This document shows positions 42,209 to 52,900 of a stretch of DNA of 64,000 nt, piece by piece. The stretch lies in contig DAIRSI010000011.1 of assembly GCA_036804505.1 (NCBI GenBank), forward strand, positions 1 to 64,000, written 5' to 3'. This stretch comes from Phocaeicola_A sp036804505 (GTDB taxonomy: Bacteria; Bacteroidota; Bacteroidia; Bacteroidales; Bacteroidaceae). The first letter of the stretch is position 1; each line of letters begins with the position of its first letter. The notes under the pieces are model-generated. The model worked only from the letters and a program-made list of their open reading frames with translations. It was not told the origin of the DNA and ran no database searches. The position numbers and the translations under genes are program-made.

Positions 42209-43474
42209 TTATTCAAGAACTTTTAGTTTTACCAATTCGATTTTTGTTGCCGATATCTTTATGATTTTAAATTCGTAATTGCCTAACCGGATAACTTCAT
42301 GTAACTTTGGAAAACTCTGATATTCGTTTAAAATAAGTCCTCCGATAGTGACATACTCGTCGGATTCAGGCAAATCAAGCCCGAATTGCTGGTTTACGCT
42401 TTCTATTTCGAGTCTTGCCGACAATACGTATTCATCGTCACTGATTCTTTTGGCTATGTAGGAAGTGTTGTCATGTTCATCTTCTATTTCTCCGAATATT
42501 TCTTCCACCAAATCTTCCAGAGAGACAATGCCGGATGTACCGCCGAATTCGTCCACCACAACCGCAAGTGATTTCTTTTGTTGCATGAATATCTTCATTA
42601 GCTTTTGGGCTTGCATCGTTTCAGGTACGATTGGTATCTGACGGATATGGTTCATCCAGTTTGGAGCGTCTTTGAACATCTCAGAAGAGTGAATATAACC
42701 GATAATCTTGTCTATATTGTCTTTGTAAACAATGATTTTAGAATTTCCTGATTCAATGAATGTGGATTTCAGTTCCTCCAAAGGGCTGTTGGCTTCCACT
42801 GCTACTATTTCTGTTCGAGGTATCATGCAGTCTCGAACTTTTATACTTGAGAAATCCAAGGCGTTTTGAAATATCTTTACTTCATCGTCTATTTCCTCTG
42901 TTTCATCACTGTTGTCAATGCTGGATTGTATAAAATAATCCAAATCCACCTTTGTAAAAGATTTTCCTTTATTGCTTTTCTTTATCTGAGCTCCGAATAT
43001 TTTGAGTATCATATAAGAAAGGTAGGAAGATATTTTGGATACAGGATATAAAATGATGTAGCATAAATAGGCTGGGATGGCAAACCATTCCAGAGTGGCA
43101 TTAGGATTGATTTTAAAAAGTGTTTTGGGAAGAAATTCGCCCGTAACCAGAATAATCAGGGTGGAAAGGATCGTTTCCACCAGTACAAGCAGTAGCCCGT
43201 CGCCCAATGCTCCAAACAGGAATCCTTTAATGAGTTGTGCCATCAAAATACCGTAAACGACAAGCGCTATATTGTTTCCGACCAGTAACGTAGAAATAAA
43301 ATCATTGGAATGCTTGTAGAATACTGACAGTATGCGGTTGGTAATATTGTCATTGTTTTCTTTTTCCATTTCCAGTCTAAGCTTGTTAGAAGAGACAAAC
43401 GCTATTTCCATTCCTGAAAAGAATGCGGAAAAAGCCATTGTAACAGCTATTTGTATAAATAAAGATAATGACAT
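42209..43474 (-). CDS. Hemolysin-family / GldE-like CNNM-CBS protein
   Basis: 421 residues. N-terminal DUF21 (CNNM) membrane domain with about four segments (for example VTMAFSAFFSGMEIAFVSSN). Paired CBS domains follow from ~200 (VRDCMIPRTEIVAVEANSPL, MKIFMQQKKSLAVVVDEFGG) and a CorC_HlyC transporter-associated domain (DEYVLSARLEIESVNQQFGL). Relatives are Mg2+ exporters; in gliding Bacteroidetes the homologue is GldE. The 'hemolysin' name is historical. It begins 2 bases after lptC, so it is cotranscribed. Confidence 0.88.
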   Translation of the reverse strand: MSLSLFIQIAVTMAFSAFFSGMEIAFVSSNKLRLEMEKENNDNITNRILSVFYKHSNDFISTLLVGNNIALVVYGILMAQLIKGFLFGALGDGLLLVLVETILSTLIILVTGEFLPKTLFKINPNATLEWFAIPAYLCYIILYPVSKISSYLSYMILKIFGAQIKKSNKGKSFTKVDLDYFIQSSIDNSDETEEIDDEVKIFQNALDFSSIKVRDCMIPRTEIVAVEANSPLEELKSTFIESGNSKIIVYKDNIDKIIGYIHSSEMFKDAPNWMNHIRQIPIVPETMQAQKLMKIFMQQKKSLAVVVDEFGGTSGIVSLEDLVEEIFGEIEDEHDNTSYIAKRISDDEYVLSARLEIESVNQQFGLDLPESDEYVTIGGLILNEYQSFPKLHEVIRLGNYEFKIIKISATKIELVKLKVLE

Positions 43475-43476
43475 GT

Positions 43477-44100
43477 TTATTTTTTTATCGAGTCTCTTGG
43501 AATGGAATCCTTGTGTTCTACAACCGGTAAGATACCGGTTGAATTATATATGATGTAATCCGTGAATTGCTGATTGGATTTGAAACCGATACCGGTGAGT
43601 ATCTTGTCTTTTTGTTGGATGCGCATGTATTTGCTTGAATACACTTCACCCATATTCTGATCCCAAAAGAGTAATTCCGTATTGAATCGTTCTCCTTTTA
43701 AGTTGCGGATACTGACGTGCCCGCGAAGTTCCCATAATTTCTTGATATTGTAATAATAGGCTGTATCTGCCATTATGCTGGCATCGACATGGAACTTTTC
43801 ATCGAATTTTTCAATGAACAAACCTTTTTCGAAAGCCCAGTAGGGGGGATTTTTTTTATCGTAAATGAGCCATTCCTCTGTGATAATTCTGTAACGGATG
43901 AGGCCTGAATCTGAAATCAATGAAGATGTTCCGATATTTTTTAATGTAGGCAATGAATCTTTCTCATGAATGGCAGGAGCCAGATTTTCTTTTTCATTCG
44001 AACAGGAAGGAAATAAAAGAAGCATAACTGTTGCCCAAATTGCAACAGTTATGCTTAATTTTATAATAAATAATTTATTTGTCTGCGAGTCTTCTGCCAT
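43477..44100 (-). CDS. lptC: LPS export periplasmic protein LptC
   Basis: 207 residues with one N-terminal membrane segment (~12-28, IKLSITVAIWATVMLLLF) followed by FPSCSNEKENL. The periplasmic LptC fold then includes EEWLIYDKKNPPYWAFEKGL and LRGHVSIRNLKGERFNTELL. LptC bridges LptBFG and LptA in LPS transport. It lies between a TPR gene and the GldE-like gene with 2-3 base gaps. Confidence 0.88.
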   Translation of the reverse strand: MAEDSQTNKLFIIKLSITVAIWATVMLLLFPSCSNEKENLAPAIHEKDSLPTLKNIGTSSLISDSGLIRYRIITEEWLIYDKKNPPYWAFEKGLFIEKFDEKFHVDASIMADTAYYYNIKKLWELRGHVSIRNLKGERFNTELLFWDQNMGEVYSSKYMRIQQKDKILTGIGFKSNQQFTDYIIYNSTGILPVVEHKDSIPRDSIKK

Positions 44101-44103
44101 AGA

Positions 44104-45465
44104 TTATCTACATCTTAATGTAGTAGTTACACCCGCTACTGAGATAGATTGTCCCTCTTTATAATTAGGATCCATGAATACATCGTCTCTCTTCGGGAAT
44201 CCGCTTCTGAAAGAACCTGCCAGTCTGCTTGCTTCTCCTGAAACTTTCGGATCAATGGATTTGGCACGCATGGCTGCATCATAAGCTGCACAATAAACTG
44301 CACCCCTTAAAACCGGGTCACTGTAACCGCCTGCATTAGCAGCGATACAGTTTGCAATGATTAATTGAGCTTTACCCATGCTTGGATCATATTGCAAAGC
44401 CTGAGCTGCATAATGTCTTGCTTCGCCAAACTCTCTTTTGTGTGCCAGGATAGCGGCGATATTGAAAGAATAATCAGCTTTCTTGTCTCTGTCATCTTCC
44501 AACTTAATGGCTTGCTCGAAATAGTCAATGGCTTTGGCTGTATTGCCTCTCTTATAATACATGGCACCGCAACCTAAAGCAGATTCTGCAGTAGGGGAAA
44601 TGGCGTTGCTATATTCAGATGCCGTGAAATATACTTCGGACTCTGTGCAACCCATCATTCTCATGATTGACAAAACACCTTTCAGATAATCAAAATTGCT
44701 CTTGTTCTCTTTTACTTTCGGCTCATAGATTGACTGCAAGTTTTCGCATGTAGCAACGCCGCTGTTGATGAACAATGCATCAAGGTTTTCCTTGGTTGCC
44801 TTGTATGCAGCAATAACATCATCTTTTGTTTGTAACTTTTTACCCTTATCCAAATAGTCGGATGTGGTTAAATAGTCCTGAATAAATTGTTCCTTGAAAT
44901 TAGAATCTGTTTTAAGCTTTTTAGAACCGATGAACAAAAATTCTTGCAAAAGATAAGCCTCACTGTTTTCTTTTTCTTCATCAATAGATGATTTCAGCAT
45001 GTCATAAGCTTTCTTTATGTCTGCTTTGTCTCCCATGAGAGTTAGATAGTCGTGCGCTTCTCTTCCAATCAAAGAACCTTTTGTTGTAGGATTCTTTACA
45101 TAAGTGTTAAGAATATCCAGATATTTGATACGCTGGTCATATACACCAAAAAGTTCATTGATGTACGCAGCCTTCTTAGCGGGGTCTTTCTCTTGTGCAA
45201 TCAAACCGCTCAAAATCTTGGTACCGTTTGTATACGTACCGACTTGTGCCAGTGGTGCATCCTGAAAGACTTGTTTCCATGCGGGATAAGCATCTTTGAA
45301 GTTTCCCGTCTTCACATACTCAGAATAAATACTGATGTTTTTCAAACAGTTGATACTGTCTTGTCCGTGTCCAAATTTGGACCCGTCAACAACACCCTTT
45401 TGTGCGAAAGTGCTTGTCGCTCCTAGTGCAAGAACGATCAAAGCTGTAGCTACTTTTACTTTCAT
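44104..45465 (-). CDS. Secreted TPR protein
   Basis: 453 residues. Signal peptide (MKVKVATALIVLALGATSTFAQ). The mature protein is helical with TPR-type repeats, clearest at ~295-365 (ALGCGAMYYKRGNTAKAIDY, FEQAIKLEDD). It is part of the envelope-biogenesis run (OMP, TPR, LptC, GldE-like, PpiD-like). It probably scaffolds periplasmic complexes; no specific function is known to me. Confidence 0.82.
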   Translation of the reverse strand: MKVKVATALIVLALGATSTFAQKGVVDGSKFGHGQDSINCLKNISIYSEYVKTGNFKDAYPAWKQVFQDAPLAQVGTYTNGTKILSGLIAQEKDPAKKAAYINELFGVYDQRIKYLDILNTYVKNPTTKGSLIGREAHDYLTLMGDKADIKKAYDMLKSSIDEEKENSEAYLLQEFLFIGSKKLKTDSNFKEQFIQDYLTTSDYLDKGKKLQTKDDVIAAYKATKENLDALFINSGVATCENLQSIYEPKVKENKSNFDYLKGVLSIMRMMGCTESEVYFTASEYSNAISPTAESALGCGAMYYKRGNTAKAIDYFEQAIKLEDDRDKKADYSFNIAAILAHKREFGEARHYAAQALQYDPSMGKAQLIIANCIAANAGGYSDPVLRGAVYCAAYDAAMRAKSIDPKVSGEASRLAGSFRSGFPKRDDVFMDPNYKEGQSISVAGVTTTLRCR

Positions 45466-45507
45466 CGTATAGATATTTTAATGAATTAATTTATTTTATT
45501 TATTTTA

Positions 45508-46794
45508 TTATTCCATCTTCCATTTCTTAAACCATGCTTCATTGAATGTGAATCCTACGCATACACCGAGTCTGTTTTCTTTCAACAAGCCGGCTGTTTT
45601 GGGACTAATCTTCACATATTGGCCACTAATGTTAATGAGTGAGCGTCCAATAGGCAATGAAAAACCGGCCGTAACTCCATATTCACGTGCTCCCGGATGT
45701 CCGTCTACGCGAGCATAAGGGTCGGAATAATAAGCGCCGGCTTTATATTTTATCCTATTCAGATAATTTCTACTGTATGAATTGGGCAGATATTCTAATC
45801 CGAAAGCATATTTTATACGGTCACACAACATTCTGTTTTCTCCAAAGAACTTGGTTGAACCATATTTCTGCAAGGTATAGTCAAAGCCCAATGTCAGTTT
45901 GTTATTATATGTGACTGTTATACCTCCTCCATAGCTGTAAGGAAGTTGGAAAGCCCGACTGATATTTGTAGTATCGGCAACCGTGACAGAGGTTGTATTG
46001 TTTTGGCTCGCATTGATGATTCTTGCATTCGAGCCAATATCATGCCCCAGTGAAAAGATTCCACCGACTGTAACATTCCATTTCTTATTTATGTCATACG
46101 AATACTGTAGGCCGAAATCCAACTTGTAAGTATAAATATCAGCTTCATAAATTCTCTCTGTGGTATTTGCGGACGTCTGACTAAATGAACTGACTATTGT
46201 GTGCTTTAAGTTACCATATAAATATGAGGCGTTCACACCTACTGAAAAATTTTTGAATGCTTCATACCCAAGACCTACAAATACTTGATTAAGTCCTCCT
46301 TCTCCATAGTAACTTCTGGTAGAAGTTATATCTTCATAGTCTCCTGCATTTGTAAGAGTTTCAGATGTACTGAAATTATATCCTATATTGGAATATGGCA
46401 GCATGCCTATTGTGATACCCAGTTTCTTTTTTAATCTGAATTGCATGGCCAGGTAGTCAAAACTGGAATTACGAATGTTTTTCTTAATTCCATTTTCATT
46501 GAAGTTGGTGTTCTGTAATGTGATACCCCCATCGAATAGAAAGGTCATGGAATCTACGGCAGAATAGGATGCCGGATTGATGGCATTGATTTGCGCTTTG
46601 CCGCGTAATCCTATGCCGATGCCTCCCATTGCTTTATTCGCTCCTGTAGCTTGATCGGACAATTGTCCAAAACCATACCTTGTGTAAGGAGAGTTCTGTC
46701 CATTTGTGCCGTATTGGCCATATTGTGCATGGGCTGCGCTTGCCATTGCTATAAATATAACCAATGGGTATATTATTCTGCTTTTAGTTATCAT
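45508..46794 (-). CDS. Outer-membrane barrel protein (FadL/PorV-like)
   Basis: 428 residues. Signal peptide (YPLVIFIAMASAAHAQ), then NSPYTRYGFGQLSDQATGAN and a long series of amphipathic strands (YDINKKWNVTVGGIFSLGHD), ending ICVGFTFNEAWFKKWKME-type with an aromatic-rich tail. The opening GxGxxGQLSD...NKAMGGIGIGL is typical of FadL/OmpP1-like Bacteroidetes proteins. It heads the minus-strand envelope cluster. Confidence 0.78.
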   Translation of the reverse strand: MITKSRIIYPLVIFIAMASAAHAQYGQYGTNGQNSPYTRYGFGQLSDQATGANKAMGGIGIGLRGKAQINAINPASYSAVDSMTFLFDGGITLQNTNFNENGIKKNIRNSSFDYLAMQFRLKKKLGITIGMLPYSNIGYNFSTSETLTNAGDYEDITSTRSYYGEGGLNQVFVGLGYEAFKNFSVGVNASYLYGNLKHTIVSSFSQTSANTTERIYEADIYTYKLDFGLQYSYDINKKWNVTVGGIFSLGHDIGSNARIINASQNNTTSVTVADTTNISRAFQLPYSYGGGITVTYNNKLTLGFDYTLQKYGSTKFFGENRMLCDRIKYAFGLEYLPNSYSRNYLNRIKYKAGAYYSDPYARVDGHPGAREYGVTAGFSLPIGRSLINISGQYVKISPKTAGLLKENRLGVCVGFTFNEAWFKKWKME

Positions 46795-47021
46795 ATAATC
46801 TTTTTAGACCCTTCTTTTAAATTTGACTGCAAAGATGGTACTTTTTATGTTTGTTTCAAAAGAAAAATTCCGTTCTCTCGTTAAAAAAAACAAAAGGCAC
46901 GGGTTTTCATTCATTATATTTTCCTTGCAAAGGAACAAAAAAATAACGAAAGAATCCAAAATTTGACAGGTAAATCAGTATATTTTTAGTTTTTTCTACT
47001 TATGAACTGCCAAAATAAGAT

Positions 47022-47029
47022 TATTTTTG
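47022..47029 (+). promoter_or_regulatory. -7 element of the DUF4105 gene
   Basis: TATTTTTG, 33 bases before ATG 47063. No clear -33. Confidence 0.45.
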
Positions 47030-47062
47030 CATCCGGAATAAAAGTAAGAGCATTATTAACGT

Positions 47063-48244
47063 ATGAAAAGTCGGCTTATATATTTATGTGTTTTATTATT
47101 TTCGGTTAGCTATGGATCTTTTGCAGCCGAAAATCAGGATTCATTAAAAGTCAGTCTTCTGACTTGTTCTCCCGGTCAGGAAGTTTATTCATTATACGGA
47201 CATACTGCAGTACGTGTACAAAATATTCGTACGGGAGAGGATTGGGTCTTTAACTATGGTATGTTCAGCTTCAGTACGCCTAATTTTTTAATGAGATTCG
47301 TAAAAGGAGAAACTGATTATGAATTGGGAGTGATGCCTTTTGATTATTTTACTCAGGAATATAAGGAAAGGGGGTCTTTTGTACGTCAGCAAGTATTGAA
47401 TTTATCTCCCAAGGAGGCAAAAACCCTCGCGGTGTTGCTAGCTGAAAATTATATGCCGCAAAACAGAGTATATCGTTATAATTATTTTTATGATAATTGT
47501 ACTACGCGCGCACGTGATAAAATTGAAGAGAGTATAGAAGGAAAAGTGCTTTATCCTAAGTTTGATGAAACGGTTTCGTTCAGGCAGATAGTTCATGAAT
47601 ATACTAAAGAACATCCATGGGCAGAGTTTGGAGTTGATCTTTGTTTGGGGAGTCAGGCTGATTCTCCTATTGATACCCGCAAGCAGATGTTTGCACCTTT
47701 CAATATGTTACAGGCTGCTCATATCGCTAAAATTAAAAACCTTGATGGCACTGAAAGACCTTTAATACGTGAAGAAGAGAATATTGTGCAGCCTGCAAAT
47801 CAAAATATTGAGAAAGAATTCCCATTATCTCCTATGCAGGTTTCTGTATTTCTTTTTGTAATAACTTTGACTCTTTGTCTCCTGCAGCTGAAAATAAAAC
47901 GGATTTTTTGGGGGATAGATTTATTTTGGTTTGCTTTGCAAGGATTGTCCGGGTGCATTATCGCTTTTCTGTTTTTCTTTTCAGAACACCCAACCGTTGG
48001 GAGTAATTACCTTATAATTATATTGAATCCTCTGCCGTTATTTTATTTGCCACGGTTATTGTATTGTGACTTTAAACATAAAAAGGACCATTATCACTAC
48101 GTAAATATAGTAGTTTTAACACTTTTTGTGCTTCTTTGGGGCGTTATACCACAAAAAATATCTCCAGTAGTGCTACCTTTGGCATCTAGTTTGTTGGTTA
48201 TCTCTATAACCCATTTAGTTTTGGAGAATAAAATAAAGAAATGA
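47063..48244 (+). CDS. DUF4105 membrane-associated protein
   Basis: 393 residues. Signal peptide (to ~21, SYGSFAAE). DUF4105 domain: CSPGQEVYSLYGHTAVRVQN, WVFNYGMFSF and YNYFYDNCTTRARDKIEES, with His and Cys spaced as in NlpC/P60-like papain-fold hydrolases. The C-terminal ~140 residues carry four hydrophobic segments (from ~262). Probably an envelope hydrolase; substrate unknown. Its stop overlaps the next start by 4 bases. Confidence 0.83.
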   Translation: MKSRLIYLCVLLFSVSYGSFAAENQDSLKVSLLTCSPGQEVYSLYGHTAVRVQNIRTGEDWVFNYGMFSFSTPNFLMRFVKGETDYELGVMPFDYFTQEYKERGSFVRQQVLNLSPKEAKTLAVLLAENYMPQNRVYRYNYFYDNCTTRARDKIEESIEGKVLYPKFDETVSFRQIVHEYTKEHPWAEFGVDLCLGSQADSPIDTRKQMFAPFNMLQAAHIAKIKNLDGTERPLIREEENIVQPANQNIEKEFPLSPMQVSVFLFVITLTLCLLQLKIKRIFWGIDLFWFALQGLSGCIIAFLFFFSEHPTVGSNYLIIILNPLPLFYLPRLLYCDFKHKKDHYHYVNIVVLTLFVLLWGVIPQKISPVVLPLASSLLVISITHLVLENKIKK

Positions 48245-49815
48245 AAAAGGAACGAATGATTTTAACATCCTTGCTGGCAGTGCTGATTCTTACAAATATG
48301 CAGGCACAGCAGATAACGAACTCCCCAAAGCTCGTTGTAGGTGTTACTATTGATCAACTTCGTTCTGATTATCTGGAAGCCTTTTCGGCATTATACGGAG
48401 AAAAAGGCTTCAAGAGGCTGTTGAAAGAAGGACTCGTGTATCATGATGTGGAATATTCATTCAATGATGTGGATAGAGCTTCTGCCATTGCCGCCATATA
48501 TTCCGGTACACCACCTTATTATAATGGTATTGTCGCAGACAATTGGCTGGATAGAGCAACACTGCGTGTCGTAAATTGTGTAGATGATACAAAGGTCATC
48601 GGATATGAGACTTTACAAAGTTCTTCACCACGAAAGCTTTCCGTTTCTACAATTACAGATGAATTAAAGGTTTCTACAAATGGTAGGGGACTGGTTTTCT
48701 CGTTTTCCCCATTTCGGGAAGCAGCTGTATTCTCTGCAGGTCATGCAGCTGACGGTGCTTTTTGGCTGGACGATGACAATGGTCGATGGTGCGGCACTTC
48801 CTATTATGGCAATTTCCCTTTTTGGATCACTTCATATAATGATCAGAGCAAACCTGATAAGAGAATTAAATCTATTGCCTGGACTCCATGGGCTGATGCG
48901 AATGATGTAACCTTACAGAAAAACAGGAATGCCGATTTCAAATATGTTTTTAGTGATGCAAAGGGAAAGGTGAGATTCAAGACTTCACCGTTGGTAAATG
49001 ATGAGGTAAATAACATCGTTGGCCAGTGTCTTCAAAATACTGAAATAGGAGCTGACAGCATTTCAGATTTCCTGTCCGTGAATTATTATGGAGGTTGTTT
49101 TGATCATAAGTCTTTTTCGGACTCTCCTGAAGAGATGAAGGATGTATATATCCGCTTGGACAGAGATATTGCGGAACTTCTTGATTTGGTAGATAAGAAA
49201 GTAGGTTTGAAAAACACCTTGTTTTTTGTAACATCTACTGGTTTCAATGATCAGGAATCTATCAACGATATTTATCGTATTCCTACCGGAGAATTCAATA
49301 TCAAACGATGCACTGCTTTACTCAATATGTACTTGATGGCCATTTATGGTGACGGACAGTATGTTGATGCCTATCATGGCAATCAGATTTATTTGAATCA
49401 TAAACTGATAGAGCAAAAGCATTTGAATCTTACGGAAATAATGAACCGGTCATCTGAATTCTTGATTCAGGTTCAAGGCATTAAGGATGTATATACTTCA
49501 CGGAGACTGCAATTTGATGCCTGTATTCCGGAAATCAGCAGGATAAAAAATGGGTACAATACCCAGATATCCGGAGATATAACGCTTATCATCAATTCCG
49601 GATGGAAATTTGTTGATCCGGATAAAACAGAACAACCAACAGTGAGGAATTCTTTCGTTGAATTTCCTCTTATATTTTTTGGAGCAAACGTCAAGTCTGA
49701 TAATTATTTTCAGACAGTTACCACTGACTACATAGCTCCAACCCTTGCTCATTGCATGCGTATACGTGCACCAAATGCATGTAGAGTTTCTCCTTTGGCA
49801 ATAAGCCGTCGGTAA
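48241..49815 (+). CDS. Alkaline-phosphatase-fold protein, probably inactive
   Basis: 524 residues with a signal peptide ending NMQAQQ. Family features: LVVGVTIDQLRSDYLEAFSA, AIYSGTPPYYNGIVADNW and the C-terminal TDYIAPTLAHCMRIRAPNA. The metal-binding ADHG motif of PafA-like enzymes is replaced by TSTGFND at 331-337. The nucleophile region reads NDVDRASAIAAIYSG rather than TGPGHASIYTG. It may be a non-catalytic binding protein. Coupled to the DUF4105 gene by a 4-base overlap. Confidence 0.78.
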   Translation: MKKERMILTSLLAVLILTNMQAQQITNSPKLVVGVTIDQLRSDYLEAFSALYGEKGFKRLLKEGLVYHDVEYSFNDVDRASAIAAIYSGTPPYYNGIVADNWLDRATLRVVNCVDDTKVIGYETLQSSSPRKLSVSTITDELKVSTNGRGLVFSFSPFREAAVFSAGHAADGAFWLDDDNGRWCGTSYYGNFPFWITSYNDQSKPDKRIKSIAWTPWADANDVTLQKNRNADFKYVFSDAKGKVRFKTSPLVNDEVNNIVGQCLQNTEIGADSISDFLSVNYYGGCFDHKSFSDSPEEMKDVYIRLDRDIAELLDLVDKKVGLKNTLFFVTSTGFNDQESINDIYRIPTGEFNIKRCTALLNMYLMAIYGDGQYVDAYHGNQIYLNHKLIEQKHLNLTEIMNRSSEFLIQVQGIKDVYTSRRLQFDACIPEISRIKNGYNTQISGDITLIINSGWKFVDPDKTEQPTVRNSFVEFPLIFFGANVKSDNYFQTVTTDYIAPTLAHCMRIRAPNACRVSPLAISRR

Positions 49816-49854
49816 ATATTTAAGGAAAAGCAAAGGTTAATTTATATTTTTGAT

Positions 49855-49862
49855 TAACTTTG
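49855..49862 (+). promoter_or_regulatory. -7 element of secA
   Basis: TAACTTTG, 46 bases before ATG 49909. Confidence 0.5.
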
Positions 49863-49908
49863 CACCCTGAATTATAATCATTTAGAAATAATAAATAAAC
49901 TACAATAA

Positions 49909-52900
49909 ATGGATTTTAATAGTTTTTTAGGCATGGTTTTCGGAAACAAGTCCACTCGTGACATGAAGGAAATCCAGCCATGGGTAGAGAAAATCAAAGC
50001 AGTGTATCCAGACATTGCAAAGTTGAGTAACGATGATCTTCGCGCTAAGACAATAGAACTGAAAAAACGTGTTCAGGATTCAGTGGCAGATCTAAAGACA
50101 ACAATAGAAGAACTGAAGTCAAAAGTTGAAGAAACTGAATTGGAAGACCGTGAAGATCTTTTCAATCAAATTGACAAGTTGGACAAAGAGGTCTTGGATA
50201 AATATGAGGATGCCCTGAATGAAGTTCTTCCCGAAGCATTTTCAATTATGAAGGATACGGCAAGACGTTTTGCCGAAAATGAAGAAATAGAAGTAACAGC
50301 AACGGACTTTGACCGTGAATTGGCTGCTACCAAGGATTTTGTCCATATAGAAGGAGATAAAGCAATTTATCAGAATCATTGGATAGCAGGCGGTAATGAC
50401 ACGGTGTGGAACATGATTCATTATGATGTTCAGTTGTTTGGAGGAGTTGTTCTTCATCAGGGAAAGATAGCCGAAATGGCTACCGGTGAAGGTAAGACTT
50501 TGGTTGCCACCTTGCCGGTGTTTCTTAATGCCTTAACCGGTAACGGAGTGCATGTGGTTACAGTCAATGACTATTTGTCAAAACGTGACTCCGAGTGGAT
50601 GGGGCCATTGTATATGTTCCATGGTTTAAGCGTGGATTGTATAGATAAACACCAGCCGAATTCGGAAGATAGAAGAAAGGCTTATGCTGCCGATATCACT
50701 TTTGGAACAAATAATGAATTCGGATTTGACTATTTGCGTGATAACATGGCAACAAGTCCAAATGATTTAGTACAACGCACTCACAATTATGCTATCGTCG
50801 ATGAGGTTGACTCTGTATTGATTGATGATGCGCGTACACCATTGATTATATCCGGTCCTGTGCCACAAGGTGAAGATCAACTTTTTGAAGAACTTCGACC
50901 TATGGTTGAGCAATTGGTAGATATCCAAAAAGGATTGGCAACCAAATTGTTGGCAGAAGCAAAGAGGTTGCTAGAGTCTCAGGAAAAGAATGATCAGGAA
51001 GCCGGATTCCTAGCTTTGTTCCGTAGTCATAAAGCTTTACCTAAAAACAAAGCTTTGATTAAATTTTTGAGTGAACCGGGAATTAAGGCAGGAATGCTCA
51101 AGACCGAAGAAATTTACATGGAACAAAATAACAAGCGAATGCCAGAGGCTGTTGAACCGCTTTATTTTGTTATTGATGAAAAGATGAATAGTGTGGATTT
51201 GACTGATAAAGGTATCGAAATCTTATCAAGATATTCTCAGGACCCTACATTCTTCGTTTTACCTGATATCGCATCGCAGTTGTCAGAATTGGAAAACGAA
51301 AATGGATTGTCGGAAGAAGACAGATTGTCCAAGAAAGATGAGATGATGACCAATTATGCAATCAAGTCAGAGCGTGCTCATACCATCAGCCAGTTATTGA
51401 AAGCATACACGATGTTCAATCGTGATGAGGAATATGTAGTTATTGATGGTCAGGTTAAGATTGTTGATGAGCAGACTGGACGTATCATGGAAGGTCGGCG
51501 CTGGTCAGACGGACTTCATCAGGCTGTTGAAGCAAAGGAGCGCGTGAAAATTGAGGCGGCTACACAGACATTTGCTACCATTACATTGCAGAATTATTTC
51601 CGTATGTATCATAAATTAGCCGGTATGACTGGTACGGCTGAAACAGAAGCGGGTGAATTATGGGATATTTATAAATTGGATGTCGTAGTTATTCCGACAA
51701 ACCGTCCGGTAATCCGTCACGATATGAATGATCGTGTATATAAGACTAAGCGTGAGAAATATAAAGCAGTCATTGAGGAAATAGAAAAAATGCATCATGA
51801 GGGTCGTCCTGTATTGGTTGGTACGACTTCGGTAGATATTTCCGAAATGTTGAGCAAAATGCTTACCATGCGTAAAATAGATCATAATGTATTGAATGCC
51901 AAGCTACATCAGCGTGAAGCAGATATTGTAGCTCAGGCAGGTTTGAGCGGAACGGTAACAATCGCTACCAATATGGCCGGTCGTGGTACCGATATTAAAC
52001 TAAGTGATGAGGTTAAGAAAGCCGGTGGTTTGGCAATTATCGGTACGGAACGTCATGAATCCCGACGCGTAGACCGACAGTTGCGTGGTCGTGCCGGACG
52101 TCAAGGTGACCCGGGATCTTCTGTCTTCTTTGTATCACTTGAAGATAATTTGATGCGTTTGTTTGCTTCTGATCGTATTGCCAGTGTTATGGATAAACTT
52201 GGCTTCAAGGAAGGAGAAATGATTGAACATAAGATGATTTCCAATTCCATTGAGCGTGCTCAGAAAAAAGTTGAGGAAAATAACTTTGGTATTCGTAAAC
52301 GTCTTCTGGAATATGATGACGTGATGAATAAACAACGTGTTGCCATCTATACTAAACGTCGTCATGCTTTGATGGGAGAACGTATAGGAATGGATATCGT
52401 GAATATGATATGGGATCGTAGTGCAAAGATCTTGGAGGGTGCTGATTATGAAAGCATGAAGATGGAAGCTTTCCGTATTCTTGCATTAGAGCTTCCTTTT
52501 ACTGAAGAAGATCTTCGCGCAAAGAGTAAGGATAATTTGACAGACAAGACATTCGAAGCTGCAATGGCCGGTTTCAAACGTCGTGTCGACCGAATGGCTC
52601 AGATTGCCAATCCGGTTATCAAACAGGTTTACGAGAATCAAAGCCAAATGTACGAAAATATCATGATTCCAATCACAGACGGTAAAAGAATGTATCAGAT
52701 TTCAGCTAATCTGAAAGAGGCTTATGATACTGAAAGCAAGGCTGTGGTGAAGCAGTTTGAAAAGGCCATCCTTCTTCATACAATTGATGAGGCTTGGAAA
52801 GAAAATCTGCGAGAGCTCGATGAATTGAAACATTCCGTACAAAATGCAAGCTATGAACAGAAGGATCCGTTATTGATTTTCAAATTGGAGTCTGTTTCTT

